A stretch of 64,000 nt of DNA from Epichloe hybrida (taxonomy: Eukaryota > Ascomycota > Sordariomycetes > Hypocreales > Clavicipitaceae). A program made the position numbers and the translations under genes. The notes under the pieces were generated by a model that had not been told where the DNA came from, made no database searches, and worked only from the letters and a program-made list of their open reading frames with translations. The stretch is from NCBI GenBank assembly GCA_019022495.1, contig JAFEKR010000013.1:372001-436000 (forward strand), given 5' to 3'. Of the stretch, positions 21,850-32,150 are shown in pieces. Numbering within the stretch: position 1 is the stretch's first letter; the number at the start of each line of letters is the position of its first letter.

Positions 21850-22648
21850 TTTCTTGTTTCTGCTTGATATTCAACTTTCGAGGGAGCAAAGGCGTCTCTT
21901 GGCAGCTAGGAGAGGCAGGCAGCCGACTATTTTATGACCCTTGTTTTTTCAAAGATATCTCTCATGGTGTGATGTGGAAGCCAAAAAAAGCGCAAGGATG
22001 TTTATTTGTGGGGAGCTAGCCATTTTTGTCACACAGTGATGATGTGGCGAATGGAAATTTGCAAGCAATGGACCTCTCTTATCAACTTTTAAAGAGAATG
22101 AATGAGGCCGTTGCTGGCTCCGGCAGTCGATCGGTCCAGCAAAGGGTGTGAGTTTGCAGCAGCTGCCAGCGTTGGAGCACTGAGAACTCCATATTTTCAT
22201 TTTTTTTTTCATACCCACGGTCCTGATTGAGCTGATGGACTCCTGTCCCCGATTCCTTCGGCTCATGCTTGTTCACGCCCCCGAGGATTTATTTTATACG
22301 TGATTCCATTTGTATTTACTAGCACTCATCTCGAACTTATTACTATCTCTTTAAGTCTTAAATCAGACCTCATAACTTGCACTCGAAGTATAGCTAGAGT
22401 TGTTTCTCGTCACCCGAGCAAAATGGAAACATTAATGGATAACAATAATTTGTCGTCTGCGTCCATGACTGCCGTTGCATCAATGGACTATGAGCCCTTT
22501 GACAGGATCATACATGTGGCCATACATGTCGTCATTGGCGAGAATGCGCCATTGGATATTGTATGGCCATCTAATTTCAAGCCTTTTGGTAGCAACAACT
22601 AGCCAACCGAGATTCCCGTCTTCCTTTCACCGCATCTTGTGCCTAGCG
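21850..22648. other. Convergent intergenic region between CDC10 and GUK1
   Basis: This holds the two 3' ends. A 60-codon plus-strand open frame (22423-22602, MMET-like start, no recognisable domain) is present but I do not support it as a gene. Confidence 0.4.
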
Positions 22649-23359
22649 TCATGAATCCATGGGCTTGTAGATGTACTCCTCCAGCTCCTTGTATGCTGCG
22701 TCCAGGTTGTCGTTAACAATGATTTTGTCGTGGACGCCGGGAGTCTTGGAGTACTCGAGTTCCTTGTGGGCCTGGGTGAGTCTCTTCTGTATGCTTGCCT
22801 CATCTTCGGTACCGCGGCCGCGAAGACGAGCCTCCAGTGCGTTGACAGATGGAGGGGCAATGAAGATGTACCGGGCAGCAATGCTAGACTGCTTGATCTG
22901 CTTGACTCCCTGCACCAAAAAAAGCAGTTAGTAACGTGCAGCCTCGGTTCCAGAAACGCAGGCGCAAAAAGCGTTTCTGCGCTTTTTTTTTTCTTTTCTT
23001 TTTTTCTCTCTCTTGAAGTTACGTGCCTCCATCTCGATATCCAACAAGACAACCTTGCCCTTGTTCGTCTGTTCCTCAATCGTCATCTTGCTCGTTCCGT
23101 ATCGGTTCCCCCCAAACTTGGCGTGTTCGACGAAGCCATCCTTTGCGATGAGGTCCTCGAAAGCCTCCATGGTGACGTAGTGGTAGTCTACGCCATCTTG
23201 CTCGCCGGGACGAGGGCCACGGGTCGTATGCGATACGGAGAGGCAGAATGTGTCGGGGTGGCTGTCGAAAAGGCGTTTATACAGGGTTCCTTTGCCGACT
23301 CCTGAGGGGCCAGAGATGACGATGGGGCGGCGATCCGGGGGAGCTGGTTTATCGTGCAT
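22649..23359 (-). CDS. GUK1: Guanylate kinase
   Basis: Exons 23359-23027 and 22909-22649 on the minus strand encode 197 aa, the usual length. The enzyme converts GMP to GDP in the cytosol. P-loop SGPSGVGKGT, SHTTRGPRPGE, GVDYHYV and GNRYGTSK are present, as is APPSVNALEARLRGRGTE in the second exon. The intron (117 nt) starts with GC (GAG|GCACGT), has a perfect TACTAAC branch and ends GCAG. No GT donor keeps the frame, while the GC donor rebuilds the conserved DIEMEGVK. The start at MHDKPAP was taken as the ATG nearest the conserved core. The frame stays open upstream through Pro/Thr-rich low-complexity sequence. Confidence 0.93.
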
Positions 23360-24607
23360 GTAAGTGTGGGTTTTATGCGTCGATTTAGGGGGGGGGGAGG
23401 GGGGGTAATGAACGAACGGGTGGCCATTCTGGGGAATGGGTGGGCGGATGGGCTGATGAGAGGTCGTTTGGTGAGGAAGGATGTGATGAGGACGCGGGGT
23501 GGCATTGGAGGTTGAGTGGATGAAGATTGTTGGAGGGGCAGTCTGGGGGCAGCCTGGGGGCAGCCTGGGGTCAGGTGCTTGCAAGTGTGTTGGTTTCGTT
23601 TTGTTGGGAGTTGTCGAGTTAGAAGGTGAGATGTGAAGCATTGAACAGGTATCTCGCCATGATGTACTCGGTACGTCGCTGAAATCAAACATTTGTCCTT
23701 GTTCCTCTCTTCGGCGTGGTCGCTTGTATTTCCACTAGCACACGGAGTATATCAAGGTTGGTTATCTCGCCTGGTAGTAATCCGTAGATTCGGTCAATCA
23801 ATATAGGGTATAGGGTATGCACATTTACTGTATACCGACCGGACTTGTCAGGTGATTAATCGATTGGCAACCCACCCACCTCGGCTTGTTGCCGAGTCAA
23901 ATAATACAAATTGTCTCGAAGTGAGGCGAGATGGCGAGTCTCTGGGCGTACGTACATCTTGCAGGGGACAAACAGAGGCTGGGACGAGTTTTACGGGGAA
24001 AAACAGTGGGAAAAAATAATGCATCATGGGAGTATGGAGTGGAAGCACAGGAGTCAATCGTTTGCCATATTGTGCGTGCAAACACACGTTACCTTGTGTC
24101 CCGCCAAGCAAACGTTGGCAACTGGGCGAGGCTGCGCCAGATGCAGGAACGAGCGACACCACCACGAGTTTAACGTCCACCCCGACCCCAACCGGCCCTT
24201 GTTCCTCAGTCTGATACATGTCTGGCCATTGTGTCTGATGAATGGATGGATGGTGGATGGACGGACGAGAAGAGACGAGCCCGATGTCATTTCGACCGCC
24301 AAGACGCTAGGCCCCGTTGGAGATTCACCTCCTTCCCTTTGTTTACCCCAACGAACTTGACATGTCCGTAAGCTTCATTGCTCCTGCCACTTTGCTGGCG
24401 TCCATTCCTTGCCGTCGCGCATTTTCCCAACACGGCTTTGCTTCGCTTCTCGTCACTCTCTCGTCCAAGAGCCTGCTTCTGCTCTTATCCCGTCGTCTTT
24501 GTGTATCATAATTTATTCAGTTTCATTTGCTCTCTTACAACCCCCAAGTGCAACTGTAATCAGCTTTCGGAAGCCTGCATCGTCATCAGTATCAGTGGCG
24601 TTGAACC
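23360..24607. other. Divergent promoter region of GUK1 and the GH72 gene
   Basis: These 1.25 kb hold an imperfect 11-bp tandem repeat (GGGGGCAGCCT-like, about 23540-23575) and a G-run near 23389-23406. No gene is recognised. Confidence 0.5.
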
Positions 24608-26302
24608 ATGCGTGTATGTATTCACCCACAGCTTTGCCCTCGACGTTGCCAAGTGTCCAAGTTAGCAGCCATACGCAACGTCCATGTTCACATTTACAGC
24701 GCTTAAATACTTACTGGTCCTGATTGCAGATCCAATCCGCCCTTGTCGCGCTCGCCGCGTCGCTCGTTGCTGCCGTTCCGCCTTTGGAGATCAAGGGCAA
24801 GGACTTCTACAACTCCAAGACGGGCGAGAAATTTCAAGTCGTCGGCGTCGCCTATCAGCCCGGAGGCAGCGCTGCCTTCACCAACTCCCAACCTGATCCT
24901 TTGAGCCAGCCCGAGCAATGCAAGCGAGATGCCGCTCTCATGCAGGTCATGGGCGTCAACGCCATTCGTGTCTACAACTTGAACCCAGATCTTAACCACG
25001 ACGAATGTGCCAGTATATTCAATGCCGTGAGTAGAAGCACATCCCGTATTTATTTACCCTTGCCCCAGGACGCACATGCTGACGTCCTGCCCTCCTTTCT
25101 CTTCCTAGGCTGGCATGTACATGATTCTCGACGTCAACTCCCCTCTTGTAGGTGAGGCCCTCGCCTCTGCCGAGCCGTGGACGACGTACTACACGAAGTA
25201 TCTCAACCACACCTTTGCTGTTGTTGAAGCCTTCGGAAGCTACCCCAATACTTTGCTCTTCTTTTCCGGTAACGAGGTCATCAATGACATTCCCTCGGCC
25301 AAGTTTGTTCCTCAATACCTTCGTGCTGTCACGCGCGACCTCAAGAACTACATCAAGAACAACTTGAAGCGAGAGATTCCTGTGGGCTACTCGGCCGCTG
25401 ATGTTCGCCCCGTTCTCTGGGATACCTGGAACTTCATGCAGTGCAGTGATGGCAAGGAGGACGACATGACTCGCGCCGATGTCTTCGCCCTCAATTCATA
25501 CAGCTGGTGCGGCATAGACGCCACTTTTGAGAGCTCAACCTACAAGGAGCTCGCGGACAACCTGACCACGTCTTCTGTTCCCGTCTTCTTCAGCGAATAT
25601 GGTTGCATTGAGCCTGCGCCTCGACACTGGAACGAAACCCGTGCCATTTACAGCGACAAGATGACTGGCGTTCTCTCTGGCGGTATTGTGTACGAGTGGA
25701 CTCAGGAGGCCAACGGCTACGGTCTCGTATCCATCAATGGCAGCACGTTGAACATCCTCGGCGATTACAACCGCCTCAAGGCAGCCTGGGCCACCGTTGA
25801 CTGGAAAACTGTTCAGTCGCAGAAGGCCGAGAAGAAGGACGTGACCCCTCCCAAGTGCGAGACCTCCCTCATCACGCAGAAGGGCTTTGACACCAACTTT
25901 ACCGCCCCTACTCTACCCAAAGACGCCCAAGAGCTCATTGACAACGGCATCAGCCCCAAACCAGTGGGCAAGATTGTCAAGATCTCCGACTACAACGTCA
26001 AGATGACGGTCAAGGATTCCGACGGCAACGAGATCAAGAATTTAAAGATTGTACCGGTGGCTGATGACGAGTTCAACATGGCTGGTAAGAACAGCGTCGA
26101 CACTGGCAGCGCCAACGCCAACGCCACTGGCAGCGCCAACGCCAACGCCAATGGCAATGGCAACGGCAATGGCAACGGCAGCGGCAACGGCAGCGGCAAC
26201 GGCAAAGATGGAAAGGACAAGGACGGCGACAGTAGTGCCGTGCTCAACACGCCCATGATGCTGGCCGTGGTGGTGCCATTACTTGCCGCGCTATTTGTAT
26301 AG
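24608..26302 (+). CDS. GPI-anchored beta-1,3-glucanosyltransferase (GH72, Gel/Gas family)
   Basis: Exons 24608-24613, 24730-25026 and 25109-26302 encode 498 aa. The enzyme cuts and rejoins beta-1,3-glucan chains in the cell wall. A signal peptide (MRIQSALVALAASLVAA) appears only if a 6-nt first exon, ATGCGT, is spliced to 24730. The catalytic acid/base is Glu157 in FFSGNEV and the nucleophile is Glu264 in FFSEYG. There is no Cys-rich CBM43 module, so it is the Gel1-like subgroup. The C-terminal part has an Asn/Gly/Ala/Ser-rich spacer (hexanucleotide-derived, 26103-26200). It ends in a hydrophobic GPI signal (MMLAVVVPLLAALFV). It converges on the ATP-citrate lyase gene to its right. Confidence 0.93.
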
Positions 26303-26709
26303 TAGAAAGAAGAGTACCTACAGAGTATTGGTGTAATATGTTATCAAATTTGATCAGTGCATCACCAGAAAATGAAAAATCCCACGCATGCACATTAATT
26401 GTTTTGTATTGTTCCCCCCACCCCCCTCAGTCCGTCTCGTAGCCATACACGACCCTTGCCGTCTGTCCCGGCAGCGGCCAATTCCTTTTCATATCGAAAC
26501 CACAGAGATGTCTCCGTGGTATAGCTCGCCAAATGCAAGAACATGAGATACTAATTAGTGTCACCATCTATAATTCAACCGCATTCCCATCCGTCCTTTT
26601 CTTCCCCACTTGTTAAGTCTCGACGTGCTTCTCGAATCGCTCGACAAATTTAAAACCATGGGTTTTTTAATTGATATTCCTTCTTCTCATCTCTTGTTCA
26701 TGATAATGT
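26303..26709. other. Convergent intergenic region (407 bp), no gene seen
   Basis: This is the presumed 3' untranslated sequence of the GH72 gene and of the acl gene. Confidence 0.5.
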
Positions 26710-28452
26710 TTAGGCCTTGAACTCCTCAACCTTGCTCGAGCCCCACTTGCCGGGGACAAGAGCCAGAGGAACGATGCCAGAAACGTGCATCTCGGGGCCA
26801 AAGATCTTGGCGTTGAGACCCATCTCCTGAGTAGCCGCCTTCATGTTCTTCAGACCCTCCTGGTAGTTGGGGCCAGCTCGACGGACCCAGATCTGGACGT
26901 TGTGCTCAATGAGCTGGGTAGCGTAATCCCGCAGGGCGCGGATGACACCCTTGAAGGTGCTGGCGACGTTGGTGAAGTTGGCGATACCGCCGCCAATGAA
27001 CAAGACCTTGCCCTTGTCGGACATGGGAGCGCGGAGCATCAGGTCCAGCACAGTACGGGCGTAGTGGTAGGTCTGCGACTCAGTAGGGGCACCAGAGTAC
27101 TCGCCGTAGTTGGCAAGATCGTCGGCGAAACCAGCAGAGGCGATTGCATCGGCATAGACAACAGAGGCACCACCACCGGCAACCAGGGTCCAAATGCGGC
27201 CGTTGGGGTTCAAAACAGTCAACTTGAGGGAAGCACCAGTCTTGGCGTCCATCTCGGCGATGTAAGCCTCCTCCTTGGTCAACTCACGGCCAAAGGGAGC
27301 GGGGAACTCCATAGGAGGACCAGCATCAATATTGATCTTCTCGCCGTTGGCGGGAGCAACATTGGTAAGGCCCAGGGCGGCAGGAGATCGAGCGATAGCC
27401 CACTTGACACCACACTCAAAGTCGGCAGTCTGGTCCAGCCTGGCGGCCAGATCCAGGAAGTGAACTTGTGCGGAAGTCTTGTCTTCATTGGGGATAACAA
27501 CCAAGGGGTTGATCTCAAGGTAGGTGAACTGGCAGTCAACATAGACGGCATACAGACGGGAGATGAAGTCAACGAGGACATTGTGAACACCTTGAGGAAC
27601 CTTTTTGAGAAGGGTGGCGGCAATCTCCTCGTTGGAAGGGAATTCAGCAAGATCGACGGGGATCAAAAGCTTCTCGGCCTTGGCATCGACATCGCCAACG
27701 TCAACACCACCTTCATGGGTGAAGAGAATCCAATCGCCCTGAGGAAAGAGAAGAAATATGTTAGCACGACTGGTATACAAGGCGGCGAGCAACTACGACT
27801 GCGCCATTTGCAGGGGAAAATGAGCTAAAGCAGAGCGCGATGCAGAGAGCTTCGAGGCGGCGACAGCGTTGTGGGCTTCACCTCACCGAATACAAAGGCC
27901 AAGACGGGGCAAAACCTTCCCTCCATGGCCACAACCCGAATTCCGAACTCAAATTGAGCGATTCGACGAAAGAAATAAGAAGGCAAAAACAATCATCGGA
28001 AAATAACTTACATCGCGGACAGAGTTGATGTTGATATAGTATTCGGTGTCCTGAGGGTGAGGAACAAAAGGCTCAACGAGAAACTGTCTCAGGACGCCAG
28101 AAACGTGCTCGACCTTCTGCTCCTTTCCGGCTCGTTCGCCAACCCAGGCCTTGGCTTCAGCCCAAGTCTTGTTCAAGGCTAAAAGACCACTCTTGCCTCG
28201 ACGCTTGATGAGTTGATCGGGCTTTGCGACGAACTTGGCACCAGGCTGGAGAAGCCAAGGGTAGGTAACCTCAGCCTGGTTCAAAACATCCTCAACGTTG
28301 GCATCCTCGGGGAAGTGCAGAGAAGCCAACCGAGGAGGGGCGTTGTGTGTGGTGGGCTTGGGAAGAGGACTGGGCTTGATGACGGGAGCCCGAGTGAGGT
28401 GGTAGTTGAGGATGGCCTTGCCGTCAGCCTCGGAAATCGACTTGGCGGACAT
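26710..28452 (-). CDS. ACL2: ATP-citrate lyase, ATP-grasp/citrate-binding subunit
   Basis: Exons 28452-28012 and 27738-26710 on the minus strand encode 489 aa. The subunit corresponds to the N-terminal half of the animal enzyme and, with the partner at 34273-36433, makes cytosolic acetyl-CoA from citrate. The N-terminal ATP-grasp part includes [19 protein letters not shown] and, after the splice, [14 protein letters not shown] and [11 protein letters not shown]. The citrate-binding Rossmann part includes [21 protein letters not shown] and [14 protein letters not shown], ending ALVPGKW. The intron is 273 nt, longer than most here, and keeps frame (SVRD|GDW). The gene points away from ACL1, the usual head-to-head order in Sordariomycetes, but the gap is 5.8 kb. 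Confidence 0.95.
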
Positions 28453-29243
28453 GTTGATGTGCGGCGAAGACGAGTTGGCGAAGAAAGATGAGATTCAGAG
28501 AGTGACTCTTTCGAAGGGAGCTGACTGCTGAATCTGACGTCGGGCAATGCGTTAGTAAAAGTATGCCGTTGTGCAATAAAGTCCGAAGGGCAAAGGTTGC
28601 TCAAATTGGGCAAATAGGCGCTTGCAGCAGAAGGGGTTGAGGGCGGACGGAACCTTGGCCAAGTGGGATGCACATACATACCAATGCACCAGCCAAGCTC
28701 AACACAGCTAGAGATGCAGAGGAACGACAAGAGGCAGGTTGCAATCACAAATTGCAGGTTCAGCCAGATGCAAATGAGAGAAAAGGGGGGGGGGGGTGGG
28801 GTTTGGATAGATTTGGATGTGGAAGAATGGTAATATGGATAGGGAAGGAAGTGGGATGAGGAAGAGAGTTCGACGGCGGAGAAGGGTTCACTGAGGACTA
28901 CGGTCCGTATGTATGTACGAGCAACTGATGAGTTGATGGGACATGGAGGAGGGGCTTTGGAGGGTTCAGAAGGCCCTGACTGATGCTTCAACAACGTCAG
29001 CAACCACGTTCGTTCAGGACTGCTCCACGGCCAAGATTCTATGTACACCCCTGGCTTACCAAAACGGGCGGTGAAAGACGCAGCTGGGGTTACATACAGT
29101 GACAGGTGCATCTCACCAATTGCTTCAGGCGTAAAAGCATTGGGGGCATTGGGGGCATCGGGGGCATTGGGGTGACACAGCCTTACCCCCCAGCGACTTT
29201 AGGACGGGACGCTAACATGTAAGTACGCTAGCCACGCGTACTG
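28453..29243. other. ACL2 promoter side of the acl intergenic region
   Basis: This contains a G-run (about 28787-28801) and four imperfect CATTGGGGG units near 29137-29172. No gene is seen. Confidence 0.5.
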
Positions 29244-29455
29244 GTGGTGCGTTCAACCTGGGCCCGCCCCAGCGGTTGAGAGGTGCCAAGTGGGGAGGGA
29301 ACATGGATTATCCAAGCTGCCTACATTATGTAGAAGGCGGTGGGGCAGGGCGAAGCCGAGTCAGGCTAGCGGCTTCACGCGCAAGTGGTGTGCCTATTGT
29401 AGCAGGTCAGGCACCATCAGTTTTTAACAGGCGGTTTCGGAAAATTTGGGGAAGG
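29244..29455 (+). repeat. Direct repeat copy A flanking the acl insertion
   Basis: This ~210-bp segment matches copy B (33045-33270) in the same orientation. Shared blocks include GCCCGCCCCAGCGGTTGAGA, TGCCAAGTGGGGAG, GGCGAAGCCGAGTCAGGCTA, GTAGCAGGTCA and CAGGCGGTTTCGGAAAATT, in the same order. No open frame, terminal inverted repeat or clear target-site duplication is visible, so the element class is unknown. Confidence 0.85.
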
Positions 29456-29456
29456 A

Positions 29457-29825
29457 TCTACAATTAACCTTCCCTTAGTAGGGCAAGAGGCACAAGAAGA
29501 TGACAGTTTGGCCTACGTTAAGTCTGTGTCATCTGAGGAAGCCTCCGAGAGAACTTGTGATGCTCTGCGTGAACAGGTTGCGTAATTGTGCATGCTCTCG
29601 CTTGACGATATCTTACCTTCCAAGACTTTGTCGCAGTACGGGATGGACTCCCTCGTCGCAGTCGAGATGAGAAATTGGATCTTCCGCAAGTTCAGCTATA
29701 CCATTCCAGTTCTTGAACATCCTTCAAATAACTCTCTAGCCAAGCTGGCGAGAACAAGACATCAACAGGATGAAACAGAAAATACCATGGTATCCCCGTT
29801 TAAGCTTGTTTTCATCGATCATTGA
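29457..29825 (+). pseudogene. C-terminal polyketide synthase relic (acyl-carrier domain)
   Basis: One frame reads as the end of a fungal reducing polyketide synthase. It has a linker with SSEEASERTCDALREQVA, then a stop (TAA, 29583-29585), then an acyl-carrier domain LSLDDILPSKTLSQYG-MDSLVAVEMRNW. The Ser that would carry phosphopantetheine (in DSL) is intact. It ends at a TGA at 29823-29825. No ketosynthase or other domain lies upstream. Copy A of the direct repeat ends two bases before it. The in-frame stop and missing upstream domains mark it as a remnant. It lies tail to tail with the peptidase gene, 20 bp away. Confidence 0.8.
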
Positions 29826-29845
29826 TACAGGCCATGAGCGGCATA

Positions 29846-31933
29846 TTAACTAGTTGGTGAAATGAGGTGATGGTCAAACCAATCCACTACACGAGCACTG
29901 AAATCAATGTAAGCTGGGAAGCACCGAATGCCATGACCCTCTCGGGGATATCGAATCAAGACAGATTCCACACCCCTTGCCCGCAACGCCCGATGGTACT
30001 CAGCGGATTGGGACGGATGTACGCAGCGATCCGTTGCCCCGACGATGTGCATGATAGGCGTGGGATGCTTCCCAGCAAACATGACTGGGCTGCGGTGGTG
30101 GTACAGATTGTCCGGGTCCTGATGGCTCTGTTGAAAGAACAGCTCGTCGTACTTGCCAATGTTGGATGTATTATGGTACGAATACCAGTTGGTTATACCC
30201 GCAATAGACACTGATGCTCGGAATAAGGGACTGAGGGTAGGAAGCCACGATGCCATGTAACCTCCGTAGCTGACGCCCATGACGCCCAGCTGGCTTGAGC
30301 TGGCAACGTTTCTGTCCACCATAGCTTGAGCTCCAGCCAACAAATCATGCGCATCCATGCCTCCCATGTCGCCTATAACCTTGTCCATAAAAGCTGGACC
30401 TCGGCCTGTAGAGCCACGCGGGTTCGCAGAGAGTACCGCGTAGCCCCGGGATACAAGCAGTGGAATGAGAGGCGAGGACATGGCCCATGTGTTACGAAAT
30501 GTCCAGACTGGGCCTCCGTGTGAGTTGAGAATGAGAGGGCACGGTGGTTTGTGAGAAGCGGGGGGCAGGGTGAGATAGCCTTGGATCTCGAGGCCGTCGG
30601 GTGAAGTCCAGTTCACGCTCTGCATCGTTCCAAGCTGTGACTGCAGCCAATCACTGCCGCCGTGAGCCCAAGATCGGACTGCTCGCGACTGGCCGTTTTT
30701 AACAATGTCCAATCGCTGGTATTGGTTCCAGCTCTCAGAAACAACAACGAAAGCGCCGTCTTGGGTGACTGCCCCCCCTGGGTAAAGGGCACCGCAAGTC
30801 CCCTCGGATACCCAGTGCTCTTCTACCTGGCAGGTGGACCGATAATAATGACCAGCAACTGTTCGCGTTCCTCTGAGACCTATGAAAGAAAGACGGTCCT
30901 CGTCCAGCCACTCTAGATGGGTGACATCTACGCGGTTCAAATCAAGTTGTGTCGAATCTGTAGTCGCAACATCTAAGAGCCTTGCAACTCCCGCCACGCC
31001 ACCTCGGTCGCTGCTAAGGCAGTCGACAAAAGCCGCAACTTGGCCCGAAGGAGTCGCTACAGGAAGACCAAGTTGCTGCTTTCCTCGGTAGACTCGACGA
31101 TGCCGCCCAGTTTCTACATCTAGGATAGCCATATATGACTCGTACCAGGCGTCCTCGGACGGTGAGTCCGAGACGACGGCCAAAATGCCGTCTTGGCCAA
31201 GCCATGCGGCCTCCCACACATTGAGTCTCGGCTCTCCTACCCGACGCAGCTGGCCAGATTGCGTGTCATATATATACACTGATCTCCAACCGACCTCTTC
31301 TCGAGTCGCATCGACACTGGGTAACCAGTCCGGATCATCGCCACTTCCATGAGAGCCCATTCGGTCTGACCCATGTGCAGCACTTTGGTCGGCGCCGTGC
31401 TCAGCAACCTGAATGAGTAGAAAACGGCTGCCTGGTGACCAAGAAAAAGATTCTGCGGTTCCTGCCAACATTGGTGCGCCCGAGGAAGAGACACTGTGGT
31501 CATCAAGTCGTCCAGAGTCGAGGATAATCAAGCCCATAACGCCAGGGTGAGATTGATCCGATAGATATGCTAGCTGGTGTCCACTGGGTGACCATTTCGG
31601 AGAGACGCATTGTTCACCATTGTTCGCCTTGATTATTTTCTCATGGCCGGTGTTGGTGTTGATTATGGAGATGCAAGCAATGGGGTTTGCTTCGAGCGAG
31701 TCGCGGATGCCAACCTTTACTGCTACGAGAGGTTTGGTGGGACAAATGGATGGCTGTGAAGCTGTGCTAGGTTTCCCGAATGAGCAGGCAAACGCGGACC
31801 GAAAGTGATTTTGTACTTGATGGAATTGCTTGCTCTGCCGGATGTCTCGAAGATGAGAGATGAACCGACGACTGGTGTATCGGTGACTGGGGAAAGCTGG
31901 CCGTCTTGGGAGCCTGTGGCAAAGAAGAGTCAT
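29846..31933 (-). CDS. S9-family serine peptidase (prolyl oligopeptidase/acylaminoacyl peptidase type)
   Basis: A single uninterrupted frame encodes 695 aa. The N-terminal two thirds look like a beta-propeller with TolB-like repeats (PKWSPSGHQLAYLSD, ESFSWSPGSRFLLIQ, EWLDEDRLSFIG). The C-terminal alpha/beta-hydrolase domain has the catalytic triad Ser555 (GVSYGGY), Asp635 (GATDRCVHP) and His667 (PREGHG), plus LNSHGGPVWTF for the oxyanion region. All key residues are present, so it should be active. No signal peptide is clear. The first residues are basic and Ser/Arg-rich. It is one of very few intronless genes here, and it sits inside the acl intergenic region next to a polyketide-synthase relic. 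The first four codons come from a tandem repeat, so the true start could lie a little further in. Confidence 0.88.
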   Translation of the reverse strand: MTLLCHRLPRRPAFPSHRYTSRRFISHLRDIRQSKQFHQVQNHFRSAFACSFGKPSTASQPSICPTKPLVAVKVGIRDSLEANPIACISIINTNTGHEKIIKANNGEQCVSPKWSPSGHQLAYLSDQSHPGVMGLIILDSGRLDDHSVSSSGAPMLAGTAESFSWSPGSRFLLIQVAEHGADQSAAHGSDRMGSHGSGDDPDWLPSVDATREEVGWRSVYIYDTQSGQLRRVGEPRLNVWEAAWLGQDGILAVVSDSPSEDAWYESYMAILDVETGRHRRVYRGKQQLGLPVATPSGQVAAFVDCLSSDRGGVAGVARLLDVATTDSTQLDLNRVDVTHLEWLDEDRLSFIGLRGTRTVAGHYYRSTCQVEEHWVSEGTCGALYPGGAVTQDGAFVVVSESWNQYQRLDIVKNGQSRAVRSWAHGGSDWLQSQLGTMQSVNWTSPDGLEIQGYLTLPPASHKPPCPLILNSHGGPVWTFRNTWAMSSPLIPLLVSRGYAVLSANPRGSTGRGPAFMDKVIGDMGGMDAHDLLAGAQAMVDRNVASSSQLGVMGVSYGGYMASWLPTLSPLFRASVSIAGITNWYSYHNTSNIGKYDELFFQQSHQDPDNLYHHRSPVMFAGKHPTPIMHIVGATDRCVHPSQSAEYHRALRARGVESVLIRYPREGHGIRCFPAYIDFSARVVDWFDHHLISPTS

Positions 31934-31972
31934 CCTAGTAGGGTCATCCTAGTAGGGTCATCCTAGTAGGGT
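31930..31972 (-). repeat. 14-bp tandem repeat containing the peptidase start codon and two upstream ATGs
   Basis: Read on the minus strand, ATGACCCTACTAGG occurs twice (from 31961 and 31947), just before the main ATG at 31933, whose context ATGACTCTTC is a diverged third copy. A partial CCCTACTAGG precedes them. Each upstream ATG opens a five-codon frame (M-T-L-L-G-stop) whose TGA overlaps the next ATG. Confidence 0.9.
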
Positions 31973-32040
31973 AGGGAGCAGGTGAGAAGGGAGTTGATGA
32001 AGAAGAACAGAGGCAGACTCAGATGCGATGCGGAGACTTG

Positions 32041-32150
32041 GGAACGTCTGGGAACGTCTGGGAACGTCTGGGAACGTCTGGGAACGTCTGGGAACGTCTG
32101 GGAACGTCTGGGAACGTCTGGGAACGTCTGGGAACGTCTGGGAACGTCTG
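32041..32150 (+). repeat. Perfect 10-bp minisatellite, 11 copies of GGAACGTCTG
   Basis: Eleven identical units lie 108 bp upstream of the peptidase ATG. Each contains an ACGT core at exactly 10-bp spacing. Confidence 0.97.

Noticed and set aside
22423..22602. 60-codon plus-strand gene between CDC10 and GUK1
   Set aside because: No domain, no splice partner, and it lies in the presumed 3' region of both convergent genes.
26785..27828. 347-codon plus-strand frame opposite ACL2
   Set aside because: Mirror frame of a codon-biased, highly expressed gene. It matches no family I know, while ACL2 is certain.
28281..29111. 276-codon minus-strand frame overlapping the ACL2 start
   Set aside because: Wrong-frame reading of ACL2 exon 1 and its promoter. 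Pro/Ser-rich composition and no domain.
29457..29825. Functional stand-alone acyl-carrier protein
   Set aside because: The upstream linker in the same frame has a stop codon, the 80-codon frame begins at a TTG, and the linker plus carrier order is that of a PKS C-terminus, so a relic is simpler.
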